A DNA stretch of 64,000 bases from Candidatus Parvarchaeota archaeon (GCA_015522785.1 WALP01000002.1:1-64000), one strand, 5' to 3'; counted from the first letter of the stretch, positions 1-8,108 are shown. Notes: a model not told the origin generated them from the letters alone. Made by a program: numbers and translations.

Positions 1-1123
1 CATTAACATAAAATCTCTCAAGAGCTTTTATTTGTTTTTCAAAAGAAGAATCAGCTTCATTTGGATTATACATGATTCTTACTAAACTACCCAAATCCTC
101 ATTTAGAGATTTACCCAAATTTTTAATCAAATATGGTTCATGCGAAGAATACTTCACAAGACTCCAATCAACATCATATCCTTCTTTATTTAGTAAACTT
201 GTAAGTATGCTCCCAACAGTCGCGCCGCTCCACAATATACTAGCAACTTTATCAAATATTGGATGAGGATCAGAAGAATCTAATTGTTTTACCACATTAA
301 CAGAATGCATGTAATTCTCAAGCGGGTTATCACCTTCCCTAATCCTATACTTTGGATATGTTTTCAAAATCCCCTCTAAGTCAATGTTGTTAAGGTTATC
401 TGATAAAGAAGATGTATTATAACCCTCTCCACGAACAATTGAAACAAAAATATCAGATGCTTCTTCACCAAACTTTATTGCATTCGTTAAATCTCCTTCG
501 AATTTAACAGATTCATTATCAATGATATTCTCATTTTCAGTAAATACTTTTAAAGAAGGATCTGTAATACCTCTCTCTTTTTTGTGCCTTGAAAATGCCA
601 TTGCATTCAGTGTTATATAGGGCAACCAAACACCTAAATTCAGGATATGGTCCGCTATTGACAATTCGACTTTCTTTTTGAGTTTATTACTGCTAAATTC
701 CATTTTTTTAACATCATCCAATAAGCTAGACAAGTAAAATATGTCGTATTCGAAATCTTGCGCGTTATATGCAATCTCTCCCTTTTCATTTTTAGGATAA
801 TCCAAAAAGTAGTAAATCTTCCCTCTTGAGAATATATCAAAATTTTCAGGTTTTTTATCTAATTTATTAAGATTGGTGTAATCCTCCAAAAGAGAGGGTT
901 CTTTGTTATAAACAACTCTTCCATATATTTTCATAAAAGCTTGTATTTGATCGGGTAATTCTTTAAATTCCTCCCAGCTAAATTTAACAGAACCATATTG
1001 AGAAATGTCTTCATCTTTGAGTATGTTTATAACAGATGGATCTAAATAACCCTCATAATTTTCAAAATTTTCCTCTGTAAAATATGGGAGTGTAGAGTAA
1101 ATGCTATTTAATCCTTCGAACAT
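1..1123 (-). CDS. Hypothetical protein, C-terminus outside the window
   Basis: An uninterrupted minus-strand reading frame of about 374 codons starts at ATG 1123-1121 and runs off the left edge without a stop. I recognise no domain. The product is acidic and soluble-looking, with no clear signal peptide or membrane segment. A TATA-like TTTAAATA lies roughly 25 bases before the ATG, which suggests a leaderless transcript. The downstream neighbour and operon partners are outside the window. It is called on frame length and an archaeal-type start only. Confidence 0.75.
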   Translation of the reverse strand, partial: MFEGLNSIYSTLPYFTEENFENYEGYLDPSVINILKDEDISQYGSVKFSWEEFKELPDQIQAFMKIYGRVVYNKEPSLLEDYTNLNKLDKKPENFDIFSRGKIYYFLDYPKNEKGEIAYNAQDFEYDIFYLSSLLDDVKKMEFSSNKLKKKVELSIADHILNLGVWLPYITLNAMAFSRHKKERGITDPSLKVFTENENIIDNESVKFEGDLTNAIKFGEEASDIFVSIVRGEGYNTSSLSDNLNNIDLEGILKTYPKYRIREGDNPLENYMHSVNVVKQLDSSDPHPIFDKVASILWSGATVGSILTSLLNKEGYDVDWSLVKYSSHEPYLIKNLGKSLNEDLGSLVRIMYNPNEADSSFEKQIKALERFYVN

Positions 1124-1159
1124 AATATAACTACTAAATAGTGGTATTTAAATCTATCG

Positions 1160-2131
1160 CTAGTCTAAATCCTGAATTTCGCCGAAGCCGACAAATCTCA
1201 TCTTCTTGTTTGGATTAACAACAAAAACAGTCATCCCTTCCATAAATGCAACTGGCTTCTCAAAATCACAGACAATCCACTTTTCCTCTGCAGGATGAAC
1301 ATCCCCAACTTCAACCTTAAAAGTCACATAATTCATGCCAACAACAACCGAAAGGATTTGTCCCTCTTTTACTGACTCCTTCAAGAACTTGCTCGCATTC
1401 AGCTTGATTCGCGCCTTTTTAGCTTTTCGTCCAAAATTGCTTAGCAAAGCGCCACGCGGGACATCATCAATTCTTAAATCTTTGAGATTTAATCCGACTC
1501 TATCTCCCGGAAACGCTTCCTTGTAGTTTTCGTCATGCTTTTGAATTGACTTAATTGTTGTTTCCTTCTCCACTGGAAGAACTAAAAGTTTGTCATAAAC
1601 TTTTATGCTGCCGCCTTTTAATATGCTTAGAACAACTGTCCCCACACCTTTGACAACAAAGGAATGGTCCACAAACATGTATGGCTTGCCTTCGTCTTTC
1701 CTTTCAATACTCATTTCAAAAATTTTAAGCCTAAGCTCATTAATGGAAGTATCATCAACATAATTGAATTTTTCATAATTTTCCAATGAAGTTCCTTTAA
1801 TTAATTCATTCAGCTGCTCAATCACATAATCTTTTGCGAAAATGAATCCTTTCTCAAACTTCGCAGCATCAAGGGAAAGCAAAACCTCACCAAGTTCATT
1901 ATTGATTTCATCCACAACCAAAACAGGAAAGTCACAAAGATAAATTGTGTAAAAGAGAGTTTGAATTTTTTCAGGATATGAATGGGGAAGAATTGCAGTT
2001 GTCACCAATTCTCCGCTTTTAGTGTTATAAAGAGTTATGTCGCTTTTTGTGCCTTCTTTTCCAAATGCCTTCGCTACTTTCTGCATCAATTCCAAATTGT
2101 TCCCAAAAATACCAATATTCAATGATTTCAT
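1160..2131 (-). CDS. SelB/EF-Tu-like factor with degenerate GTPase domain (aSelBL-type)
   Basis: 323 residues with the overall plan of a translational GTPase. An N-terminal G-domain-like region (about 1-150) is followed by EF-Tu domain 2-like and domain 3-like beta-barrel sequence (about 150-320; note KGVGTVVLSILKGGSIKVYD and PGDRVGLNL). The P-loop expected near the N-terminus (GxxxxGKS/T) is replaced by GIFGNNLELMQK, and the usual DxxG and NKxD motifs are not seen, so GTP hydrolysis is unlikely. A disjunctly distributed archaeal SelB-like family with altered GTPase residues is known from the literature, and this protein fits it. Its role is unknown. It is transcribed divergently from the phosphoesterase gene. 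Confidence 0.75.
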   Translation of the reverse strand: MKSLNIGIFGNNLELMQKVAKAFGKEGTKSDITLYNTKSGELVTTAILPHSYPEKIQTLFYTIYLCDFPVLVVDEINNELGEVLLSLDAAKFEKGFIFAKDYVIEQLNELIKGTSLENYEKFNYVDDTSINELRLKIFEMSIERKDEGKPYMFVDHSFVVKGVGTVVLSILKGGSIKVYDKLLVLPVEKETTIKSIQKHDENYKEAFPGDRVGLNLKDLRIDDVPRGALLSNFGRKAKKARIKLNASKFLKESVKEGQILSVVVGMNYVTFKVEVGDVHPAEEKWIVCDFEKPVAFMEGMTVFVVNPNKKMRFVGFGEIQDLD

Positions 2132-2203
2132 AATTTTTCCATAAAAGCAACATTTATAAATATAAATTAACTACTTATTAGTGATTATATTTGAGGTGGT
2201 ATA
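2132..2203. promoter_or_regulatory. Divergent promoter region of SelB-like and phosphoesterase genes
   Basis: This 72-base AT-rich spacer holds TTTATAAATATA (about 2153-2164), which can serve as a TATA element. GAGGTGG sits a few bases before ATG 2204, a good Shine-Dalgarno site for the rightward gene. The leftward gene has no obvious ribosome-binding site. Confidence 0.5.
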
Positions 2204-3022
2204 ATGAAGATTGGATTTATTGTGGACTCACACGGAAAATCGCTTGCGCCAGCAAAGGAGTTTTTTGGAGATGAGAGAGTCGATACAATTTTGGTAAATG
2301 GAGACTTCCAAAGTTATGACGCCAACTTAGAAAGCATTCTTGAACTCGGCGGAGAAATTCCTACATATGTTATTCCGGGAAGCCACGAAAATAAGAATAG
2401 CTACAACGCAATTATGGAAAAAGCAGAAAGAGAATATAGCAATATAGTGAATGCACATAAAAAGAAAACGATTCAATTAAGTGGTGAAGTTCTTCTTGTC
2501 CCATATGGAGGGGCGACATGGACACCAAAAGGGATAGATGCATATACTAACAACCCACCTTTGGATATATCTGAAATAACCGCAAGGGTTGAAACCCAAA
2601 AACCAAAGCCAAAAACGGTTATTCTTCAAATGCATGAGCCACCAAAAGGTTATGGTGATATAGCACAGTTTATTACAATGAAAAATGGAAGTGTAGCACC
2701 ACTGACAGCATTTAAGAATCATCCACAATACCAACAAATAAAAACGTATGCTCAAAAAGCTCATGTAGGTAATGAAAGCCTTGCATTTTTAGTTGAAGAA
2801 TTGATGTCAGAATACAACATTGCTGCAACATTTGGGCACATACACGAGAACTACCAACTTGGTCCTTCAGCCCAAGAGATACCAACTAAAAGAGAAGTTA
2901 AAGAAGGTGAAAAAGTAAATAAACTCGCAGTAAATGCGGGACCTTATCTCGACGGTTGTATCACAATGTTAGATATAAATGATGATGGAATAAGTTACAA
3001 AAGAGTGAAACTGGAGGTATAA
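2204..3022 (+). CDS. Calcineurin-like metallophosphoesterase
   Basis: 272 residues with the metal-ligand motifs of the superfamily in order: D8-x-H10, G33-D34, G-S-H-E at 59-62 (for GNHD/E), a histidine in the MHEPPKG segment, and GHIHEN near the C-terminus. Members hydrolyse phosphomonoesters or phosphodiesters using two metals; the substrate here cannot be deduced. GAGGTGG precedes the ATG. Three bases downstream begins the next small ORF, so the genes are probably co-transcribed. Confidence 0.88.
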   Translation: MKIGFIVDSHGKSLAPAKEFFGDERVDTILVNGDFQSYDANLESILELGGEIPTYVIPGSHENKNSYNAIMEKAEREYSNIVNAHKKKTIQLSGEVLLVPYGGATWTPKGIDAYTNNPPLDISEITARVETQKPKPKTVILQMHEPPKGYGDIAQFITMKNGSVAPLTAFKNHPQYQQIKTYAQKAHVGNESLAFLVEELMSEYNIAATFGHIHENYQLGPSAQEIPTKREVKEGEKVNKLAVNAGPYLDGCITMLDINDDGISYKRVKLEV

Positions 3023-3024
3023 CC

Positions 3025-3168
3025 ATGACATCTGTTGATTTAATCGCATATCGGGCGCATGCTGAATCACTACAAATTGTAGGAAGAGTAGTTGACTTCG
3101 GCGAAAATTATGTTACCATTGAAGCAATGAATAGAAAAGAGATTGGATATAACGAGCAACACTATTGA
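3025..3168 (+). CDS. Small ORF, probable N-terminal part of the following gene
   Basis: 47 codons from ATG 3025, just after the phosphoesterase stop. The sequence (ESLQIVGRVVDFGENYVTIE) looks like the first strands of an OB-fold. It overlaps the next ORF by 26 bases in another frame. Removing one A from the AAAA run near 3135-3138 would join the two in one frame, so this may be half of a frameshifted gene and not an independent peptide. Confidence 0.5.
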   Translation: MTSVDLIAYRAHAESLQIVGRVVDFGENYVTIEAMNRKEIGYNEQHY

Positions 3169-3556
3169 AAAAATGTTAAGAGAAACAGAAATTGCCAAAC
3201 CGAGCCACTTTTCATACGGTGGATATTTTAATGAAAAGGTTGGGAAGTGGGAAACTTTTGAACGAAGAGATTTTCCAATAGAAGAATTCAAAATGCACGC
3301 ATTCAAAAAGAGCGTAGATGAGGATTCTATTCTTTATCAAATCTTAGGTAACGAAGCAGTCATAGTCGGCGAAATAGGAGAAGTTTCACAAAACAAAATA
3401 GAAATTCTGCGCATATATGATCCAGAACCAATTGAGAAAATACTAAAGAAAAAATTCCCAGGCAAAGAAGTTAGAACAAAAGGATATGTGCGCTCATACG
3501 GCGAATACATACATCAGCTTGAGCTCGGCTCCAGGTACAGAGTGCTTTGGATTTAG
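3143..3556 (+). CDS. Hypothetical protein, possibly fused by frameshift to preceding ORF
   Basis: Open from 3131. Possible starts are TTG 3143 and an internal ATG at 3173, and neither has a convincing ribosome-binding site. The 137 residues are mixed alpha/beta; the C-terminal half (EAVIVGEIGEVSQNKIEILR and following) looks strand-rich. No family is recognised. It is either translated separately, or reached by a one-base frame change from the 3025 ORF. It converges with the methyltransferase gene, the stops overlapping by 4 bases. Confidence 0.6.
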   Translation: MDITSNTIEKMLRETEIAKPSHFSYGGYFNEKVGKWETFERRDFPIEEFKMHAFKKSVDEDSILYQILGNEAVIVGEIGEVSQNKIEILRIYDPEPIEKILKKKFPGKEVRTKGYVRSYGEYIHQLELGSRYRVLWI

Positions 3557-4080
3557 ATAGAAAACTCGTAAACAAAAATGTCCTCGAAGTTGAAGTGTTT
3601 CTTTTCGAGCATTTTTTCCTTGTACTTGAGTTTTTTTGCGATTTCCAAAACTTTCTTGGGATTTGTGAATGAGGAGAATACCATCAAAATTTTTCCATTT
3701 TTATTCAGGTGCTTTTTTGATTCCTTCAAAAATTTTTCAATAGTTTCCCATCCTTCCTTGCCACCAGTCGTGTCGATTTCCTTATCATACTTGGACTCTG
3801 GAAGATAAGGAGGGTTGAATATTATGAAATCAAATTTTTCAGGAACATTTGAAAACAAGTCGCTTACCCTAAATTCCAAATTTTTGAATATGTGAAACGC
3901 ATTTTTACAGTACTCCACAGCCTCGGGGTTTTTGTCCACGGCGATTACTTTTTTTGCCTTTGGCGCGGCGGCGAACGCCTGAATTCCCGTTCCCGTGCCC
4001 ATATCTAAAATGTCGCCTTTAACCAGCTTTTCAACCCACTTCTTGAGCATGTATGAGTCCTCGCGCGGCAAATAAACCAT
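3553..4080 (-). CDS. HemK/PrmC-related archaeal methyltransferase (Mtq2-like)
   Basis: Class I SAM-dependent methyltransferase: motif I DMGTGTGIQAFAA, motif II acidic residue in VIAVDKNPEAV, and the substrate-binding NPPYLPES motif typical of enzymes that methylate the glutamine of release-factor GGQ. The N-terminal VYLPREDSYMLKKW matches the archaeal HemK-related family start, so I use ATG 4080. A frame extension to TTG 4119 adds 13 residues and is less likely. Likely role: methylation of aRF1 or a related protein. Confidence 0.85.
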   Translation of the reverse strand: MVYLPREDSYMLKKWVEKLVKGDILDMGTGTGIQAFAAAPKAKKVIAVDKNPEAVEYCKNAFHIFKNLEFRVSDLFSNVPEKFDFIIFNPPYLPESKYDKEIDTTGGKEGWETIEKFLKESKKHLNKNGKILMVFSSFTNPKKVLEIAKKLKYKEKMLEKKHFNFEDIFVYEFSI

Positions 4081-4152
4081 ATTTTCAATTAGCCATCTAC
4101 AATTAAAAAGGTTATCCAAAAGCTTAAATGTGACAAGAATATATTATAGAAT

Positions 4153-4527
4153 ATGGTTATGCGTTTTCCAGATGAAGATAAGAGATATGAAGAATTTTTA
4201 GAGAAAAAGATGAGGAGTATAGCAAAAAAATTAGAAGGAATTCCAAAAGATGAGATACATTTACTACACGAATTGGAAAAATTATCAAATGATGCAAAAA
4301 AAATAAACGAACACTTGGAGGACGCAAGAAAGAGTAAAAACTCTGACAAAGTCATGGAATTGGAAAATGAACTGGCAAGCAATCAGCAAAAGAGAAGAAA
4401 TTTAATAAAGCGAATAGAAGAGGATTTAGAAATATTTCTATCTCATGTTGAAGAGATAAAAAAGATGAGCATTAATGAAGAAGAAAAAGAGAAAAGAATA
4501 AAGGCTCTCACAAGACGATATTGGTAA
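4153..4527 (+). CDS. Hypothetical coiled-coil protein
   Basis: 124 residues, very rich in Lys and Glu, predicted almost entirely helical with heptad-like spacing from about 25 to 115. There is no signal peptide or membrane segment and no recognised family. ATGs at 4153 and 4159 are both possible. A second small helical gene follows 50 bases later with its own TATA-like element. Confidence 0.65.
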   Translation: MVMRFPDEDKRYEEFLEKKMRSIAKKLEGIPKDEIHLLHELEKLSNDAKKINEHLEDARKSKNSDKVMELENELASNQQKRRNLIKRIEEDLEIFLSHVEEIKKMSINEEEKEKRIKALTRRYW

Positions 4528-4576
4528 TTTAGAAAGTTTTATATACCAAAGGTTACTATTTATAAGTGGTGAAGAT

Positions 4577-4906
4577 ATGAGTATAAAAAGATTATATCAA
4601 AATGCACTGAAAGAATTCATCGAATACTCAAGAGAATTAATAGATCAAGTAAAAAAAGAAGAACCATTTGAAGAAATGTCTTTAAGCAAACGAATAGATG
4701 TATACAATCGCATTCAGTACGCTCATACTCTTTTTGATAGAGTTGAATTTTTTAGAAACGAACACAAAACAAAATCTGAAATCACAGATGAGTATATAGC
4801 AAATTCTTTGGCACAGCTTGTAGTATTGAAAGATGAATCATTAAATTTAGCTATGGAAAAGTCACAATGCCTTTCTTTTGAAACCGAAAATAATTTATAT
4901 GCGTAG
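4577..4906 (+). CDS. Hypothetical helical protein
   Basis: 109 residues, helical and acidic, no recognised domain. The start is supported by GGTGAAG five bases before ATG 4577 and a TATA-like TTTTATATA about 40 bases upstream. It lies immediately before the putative structured RNA. Confidence 0.65.
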   Translation: MSIKRLYQNALKEFIEYSRELIDQVKKEEPFEEMSLSKRIDVYNRIQYAHTLFDRVEFFRNEHKTKSEITDEYIANSLAQLVVLKDESLNLAMEKSQCLSFETENNLYA

Positions 4907-4930
4907 ATGCTACTATATATTGGGGTATAT

Positions 4931-5131
4931 GGGCATTTCGATGGCTACACGCACGTCGTTCATTCAGCCAATTGTTCGCTGAAAAGGTCCACGTTTGTTA
5001 AGGAATTGGGTCTCAGAATTCCAAGCAAACGCTGCGGACTAAGTTGTGTGAGCACGTGAGGTGCAGATTGCTTGGCTTGGACCTGGCTTCGGTCAAAGTG
5101 CGTCAAGCAAAAAAACACCTCCATCGAGCCC
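4931..5131 (+). ncRNA. Candidate structured RNA, family not recognised
   Basis: About 200 bases of markedly higher GC than the AT-rich surroundings, without a coding frame. It is closed by a terminal helix: GGGC 4931-4934 with GCCC 5128-5131, and TCGATGG 4938-4944 with CCATCGA 5121-5127. Inside are CAGC/GCTG (4965/4978), a long hairpin GGTCC-CGTTTG-GGAATT with AATTCC-CAAACG-GGACT (4986-5040), GCAC/GTGC (5052/5061) and GCTTGGC/GTCAAGC (5070/5102). Two helices need G-U pairs only in the plus sense, so the RNA is probably plus-strand. A TATA-like element sits near 4914. The conserved cores of RNase P and SRP RNA are not visible to me. Confidence 0.5.
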
Positions 5132-5165
5132 AAAACAAATTCTTGCTAATGTTTATTAATATCAA

Positions 5166-5699
5166 ATGATGTTTAAGTACATGATAGACATATTGATACT
5201 TTCAATTGTGGTTTCTTTCTCGACAACTGCAGGTGGCATAATCTCACTATACACAAAAAGCGAAATAAAAATTTACAAGAAATGGATTAACCTATCTGAA
5301 AAAATTCTACTAATCATTTTATCATTATTCTTAATAACAATTTACAAATGGACAATCGCAGTTATCTTTCTTGGACTCGCAATACCACTACTTAAAATTA
5401 AAAAGATAAATTTAGTGAAATATACTACCATTGGAATTGCTATAGGAACAATGTTCGCACTAAATGCGCAGGCAAGTTATTTCCTTGGTGCGTTAATCAC
5501 AATCCCGATTATACTCAATTCCACACTACTTGGATATATATCAAAGAAAAGTAGCGTATTCAAAGAAATCGGAAAATATCAAGCTATATTTATTATTGCA
5601 TCCATATTTGCATTCTTAATATCCACCACGCCATTCGTAAAAGCGCTATTGCTTAACGCAGCCGCAGGAATTATAATCGTTTCAGCGCTCTCTTCATAA
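5166..5699 (+). CDS. Polytopic membrane protein, unknown
   Basis: 177 residues with about six hydrophobic segments (roughly 5-28, 45-62, 63-76, 85-102, 105-122 and 140-176) and short basic loops. No transporter signature is recognised. The AT-rich leader has a TATA-like element but no Shine-Dalgarno site, so it is probably leaderless. It converges on the ThrRS editing gene with a 6-base overlap. Confidence 0.7.
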   Translation: MMFKYMIDILILSIVVSFSTTAGGIISLYTKSEIKIYKKWINLSEKILLIILSLFLITIYKWTIAVIFLGLAIPLLKIKKINLVKYTTIGIAIGTMFALNAQASYFLGALITIPIILNSTLLGYISKKSSVFKEIGKYQAIFIIASIFAFLISTTPFVKALLLNAAAGIIIVSALSS

Positions 5700-6101
5700 T
5701 CTTTTTGATAATTCTGCTAATGGATGCCCCTTCACCTTCGTTTCAAATTCCTTGTAGTACCCAAACGGCGCCCTAAAAACTTCAACGTCTTTTTCCTTAG
5801 CAAAAGCCTCCATCTCTTTCAATATTGTTATTGCTATAGATGGTGTAGCCAAGTCATTTGAGAGATGAGCATAGGGGTAAATCAAAATTGAGTCTGCCTT
5901 GACTTCATCCATTTGTTTTTTTATGGCAACAATTGCATTGCGGGCTGTCTCTGGGTCGTCGCCTTTTTCAACGGAAACCAAAGCGACAACAACATTTCGG
6001 AATTCCTTTTCCTCGCCGTCCCTGTTTTCAGGGAGGGTTTTCATCGCTGGTTTTGTTACCCTATACTTAAAATAATCGCAATGCCACTGAAGTAATTTCA
6101 T
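5694..6101 (-). CDS. Stand-alone archaeal ThrRS editing domain
   Basis: 135 residues matching the N-terminal editing domain of archaeal threonyl-tRNA synthetases, a D-aminoacyl-tRNA-deacylase-like fold that hydrolyses mischarged Ser-tRNA(Thr). Support: MKLLQWHCDYFKYRV at the N-terminus and the downstream LIYPYAHLSNDLATPSIAI and FRAPFGYYKEFETKVKGHPL segments. In most euryarchaea this domain is fused to the synthetase; here it is a separate gene two positions downstream of the catalytic gene. The first seven codons are duplicated upstream around a hairpin insert (see repeat). Confidence 0.88.
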   Translation of the reverse strand: MKLLQWHCDYFKYRVTKPAMKTLPENRDGEEKEFRNVVVALVSVEKGDDPETARNAIVAIKKQMDEVKADSILIYPYAHLSNDLATPSIAITILKEMEAFAKEKDVEVFRAPFGYYKEFETKVKGHPLAELSKRL

Positions 6102-6172
6102 AAAATACCCCCTTCTTTTCCCTTAAGGCTTTTCTTTTGAAGAAAAGGCTTATGCCACTGAAGTAATTTCAT
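6081..6172. repeat. 21-bp direct repeat flanking a hairpin insertion at a start codon
   Basis: Positions 6081-6101 and 6152-6172 are identical over 21 bases and encode the ATG plus six codons of the editing gene (MKLLQWH). The 50-base spacer 6102-6151 contains a near-perfect hairpin (AAGGCTTTTCTT/AAGAAAAGGCTT, one mismatch). The hairpin is related to those inside the tRNA introns of this window. It looks like an insertion with target duplication, or a local tandem duplication. Confidence 0.8.
6098..6172 (-). CDS. 24-codon leader ORF created by the duplication
   Basis: Starts at the upstream copy of the editing-gene ATG, which has the better ribosome-binding site (GGAGTG about 8 bases before). 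It reads through the hairpin insert and ends in an ATGA overlap with the real start at 6101. It could couple translation to the editing gene. It may equally be a by-product of the duplication with no function. Confidence 0.35.
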   Translation of the reverse strand: MKLLQWHKPFLQKKSLKGKEGGIL

Positions 6173-6178
6173 GATGTA

Positions 6179-6484
6179 TCACTCCTTATTATCCGATATC
6201 TCCATCTCAATAGATTTGATTTCTTTCTTCATCTTTTTGAACTTATTGGGGATATAATAAAAATTGATGAACGCTAGGATTGACGCGATTCCATTTAATA
6301 AGATAAACAATATTTCTCCTACTTGAACACTATAAATCGTAAATGAAATCACTCCCAGCAAAAAGAAAAGATTAACAAAAATATCGCCGTTGTTGCGCCC
6401 ATTTTTTATGACTATCAGCGTTAAAATTATCCACGCGATTAAAAAGAACACAACTGCTAATAATCCTGCAAACAACCTCATCAC
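6179..6484 (-). CDS. Small membrane protein between the two ThrRS genes
   Basis: 101 residues with about three to four hydrophobic segments (4-26, 35-54, 55-75) and a charged C-terminal tail. No family is recognised. Its ATG overlaps the stop of the ThrRS catalytic gene in an ATGA arrangement, so it is translated from the same operon. Nothing in the sequence ties it to aminoacylation. Confidence 0.7.
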   Translation of the reverse strand: MMRLFAGLLAVVFFLIAWIILTLIVIKNGRNNGDIFVNLFFLLGVISFTIYSVQVGEILFILLNGIASILAFINFYYIPNKFKKMKKEIKSIEMEISDNKE

Positions 6485-7983
6485 TTCCTCGCATAAAATA
6501 TGGGCTGTTTAGAAATATATTTAGGAACTGGAAGCGGCCATATAGGCATCCCTTTTATATCCTCAAGTATTATCTCTATCAACTCATCAATTGTTAAGTT
6601 ATCTATCGTATCCTTTTTGACTTCACTTTTCTCCCGAACTACAACAGGAAGTTTGTTTGATTCCATTTCCTTGTCGCCTATAACAATAATGTATGGCGTC
6701 CACGCCTGCTTAGCTTGGAATACTTTCTTGGAAACGCTAAGACTTCTGTCATCAACAGATACCCTAATTCCTTTATCCTCAAGTTGTTTTGCTATTTTCT
6801 CAACAAATTCCAAATGCCTATCTGCAATAGGAAGCAGCCTTACTTGCTCAGGCGACAGCCACACGGGAAGCATACCTGCTTTACCTTGTTGCTCGTCAAG
6901 CCACGCCTTCTCAAGAAGAGAGTACATCACTCTTTCGATTGCACCGCTTGGAGAAAGGTGGAGTATAAGCGGATGCTTCTTCTTATTGTCGCTATCAATA
7001 TATGTTATTTCATATCTTTCTGCGTTCTCCACATCAAACTGGTCTGTAACCAACGCCGTCGCTTTGTCCATTGAATCTATATAATTCCATTCGTATTTCA
7101 TGGAAAAATAGAAGAACCTTTTGTCCCACATCTCAATAAGCGCGGGCTTGCCCCATCTGTTGACGAGCTCCTTTGCGAAGTCCTTGTGTTCCTCGTAAAA
7201 ATCTCTAACAAACCTTATCCCAAGTTCGAAGTCATTAGGAAGATTAAAACCTATACCGCTCATTATTTTTTTGGACAACTCAAATCTTTTCAGCATTTCT
7301 TCTTTTCCTTGTATATAATCTTTAACAAAAGCGTGGCAGTCGGGCATTGTAAATGCGCGAAGCCTTTTCAATCCGACCAATTCGCCAGACTGTTCAAGCC
7401 GAAAGCTGTATCTCGTCATTTCATATAATCGCAATGGGAGGTGCTTGTATGAAATATTCATGTCACGCGCCATTAAAAACTGCCCGAAGCATGCAGCGAA
7501 CCTCAAAAAAAATGTTCTCTTTCCGCTCGATTCAACGACATACTGCCTTGCAGGAAATCTATTCAAATATTTTTTGAGAGCAGGATGATTGTAATCATAC
7601 ATAATTGGTGTTTCAACTTCCATAGCGTATTCACTTAGTTTTTTTGAAACAAATGTTTCCAGCATTCTCTTAACAAAACGGCCTCTTGGATAGTACTTCA
7701 AATTACCCAAGTCACTTCCTTTCTCATAGTCAACCATCTCAAGCTTCTTCATCAATTCAACATGAGGAGGCTCTTTGTCATATACCCTTCTTTTAGCAAT
7801 TTCATATGTTGCGAACTTAAGCAAATTGGGGTATTTTGAGAAATCAAATCCATCTATCTTTTTTCCGTCAAATTTTATTTCATGCAGCTGCCCGTCCAAA
7901 TCCAAAACATACCATTTAGATTTAATTTTTTCCTCCGCTTTGAGGGCTTCAGAAACTTCCTGTTTATTGTTTTTTTTATCCAT
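6481..7983 (-). CDS. thrS: Threonyl-tRNA synthetase, catalytic subunit lacking editing domain
   Basis: 500 residues from ATG 7983, preceded by GGTGAT; a frame extension to 8013 adds ten residues without a better site. Class II motifs are present: motif 2 YEMTRYSFRLEQSGELVGLKR and motif 3 HLSPSGAIERVMYSL, followed by a C-terminal anticodon-binding domain (PVWLSPEQVRLLPIADRHLEF to the end). The archaeal editing domain is missing from the N-terminus and is encoded separately at 5694-6101. Split catalytic and editing genes are known in some Crenarchaeota. The order here (catalytic, membrane ORF, editing) implies co-expression. Confidence 0.92.
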   Translation of the reverse strand: MDKKNNKQEVSEALKAEEKIKSKWYVLDLDGQLHEIKFDGKKIDGFDFSKYPNLLKFATYEIAKRRVYDKEPPHVELMKKLEMVDYEKGSDLGNLKYYPRGRFVKRMLETFVSKKLSEYAMEVETPIMYDYNHPALKKYLNRFPARQYVVESSGKRTFFLRFAACFGQFLMARDMNISYKHLPLRLYEMTRYSFRLEQSGELVGLKRLRAFTMPDCHAFVKDYIQGKEEMLKRFELSKKIMSGIGFNLPNDFELGIRFVRDFYEEHKDFAKELVNRWGKPALIEMWDKRFFYFSMKYEWNYIDSMDKATALVTDQFDVENAERYEITYIDSDNKKKHPLILHLSPSGAIERVMYSLLEKAWLDEQQGKAGMLPVWLSPEQVRLLPIADRHLEFVEKIAKQLEDKGIRVSVDDRSLSVSKKVFQAKQAWTPYIIVIGDKEMESNKLPVVVREKSEVKKDTIDNLTIDELIEIILEDIKGMPIWPLPVPKYISKQPIFYARK

Positions 7984-8108
7984 GAAAATCACCAACAATA
8001 TTCTAAATTCCACCCATTTTTTAATGGTTTTGATTTTTGTAGTACAACATATTGTTATGACAGAAAACTAGCTATATTCTTATAAATATGTTTTTGATTT
8101 AATTTGGT

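Noticed and set aside
2477-2764. Antisense frame within the phosphoesterase gene and similar opposite-strand frames elsewhere
   Set aside because: They lie wholly inside genes with recognised motifs, lack ribosome-binding sites and have compositions unlike proteins.
4931-5131. RNase P RNA, SRP RNA or 5S rRNA
   Set aside because: Size fits the first, but I could not find the conserved P4 core, the SRP helix 8 motif or the 5S loop sequences; left as unknown RNA.
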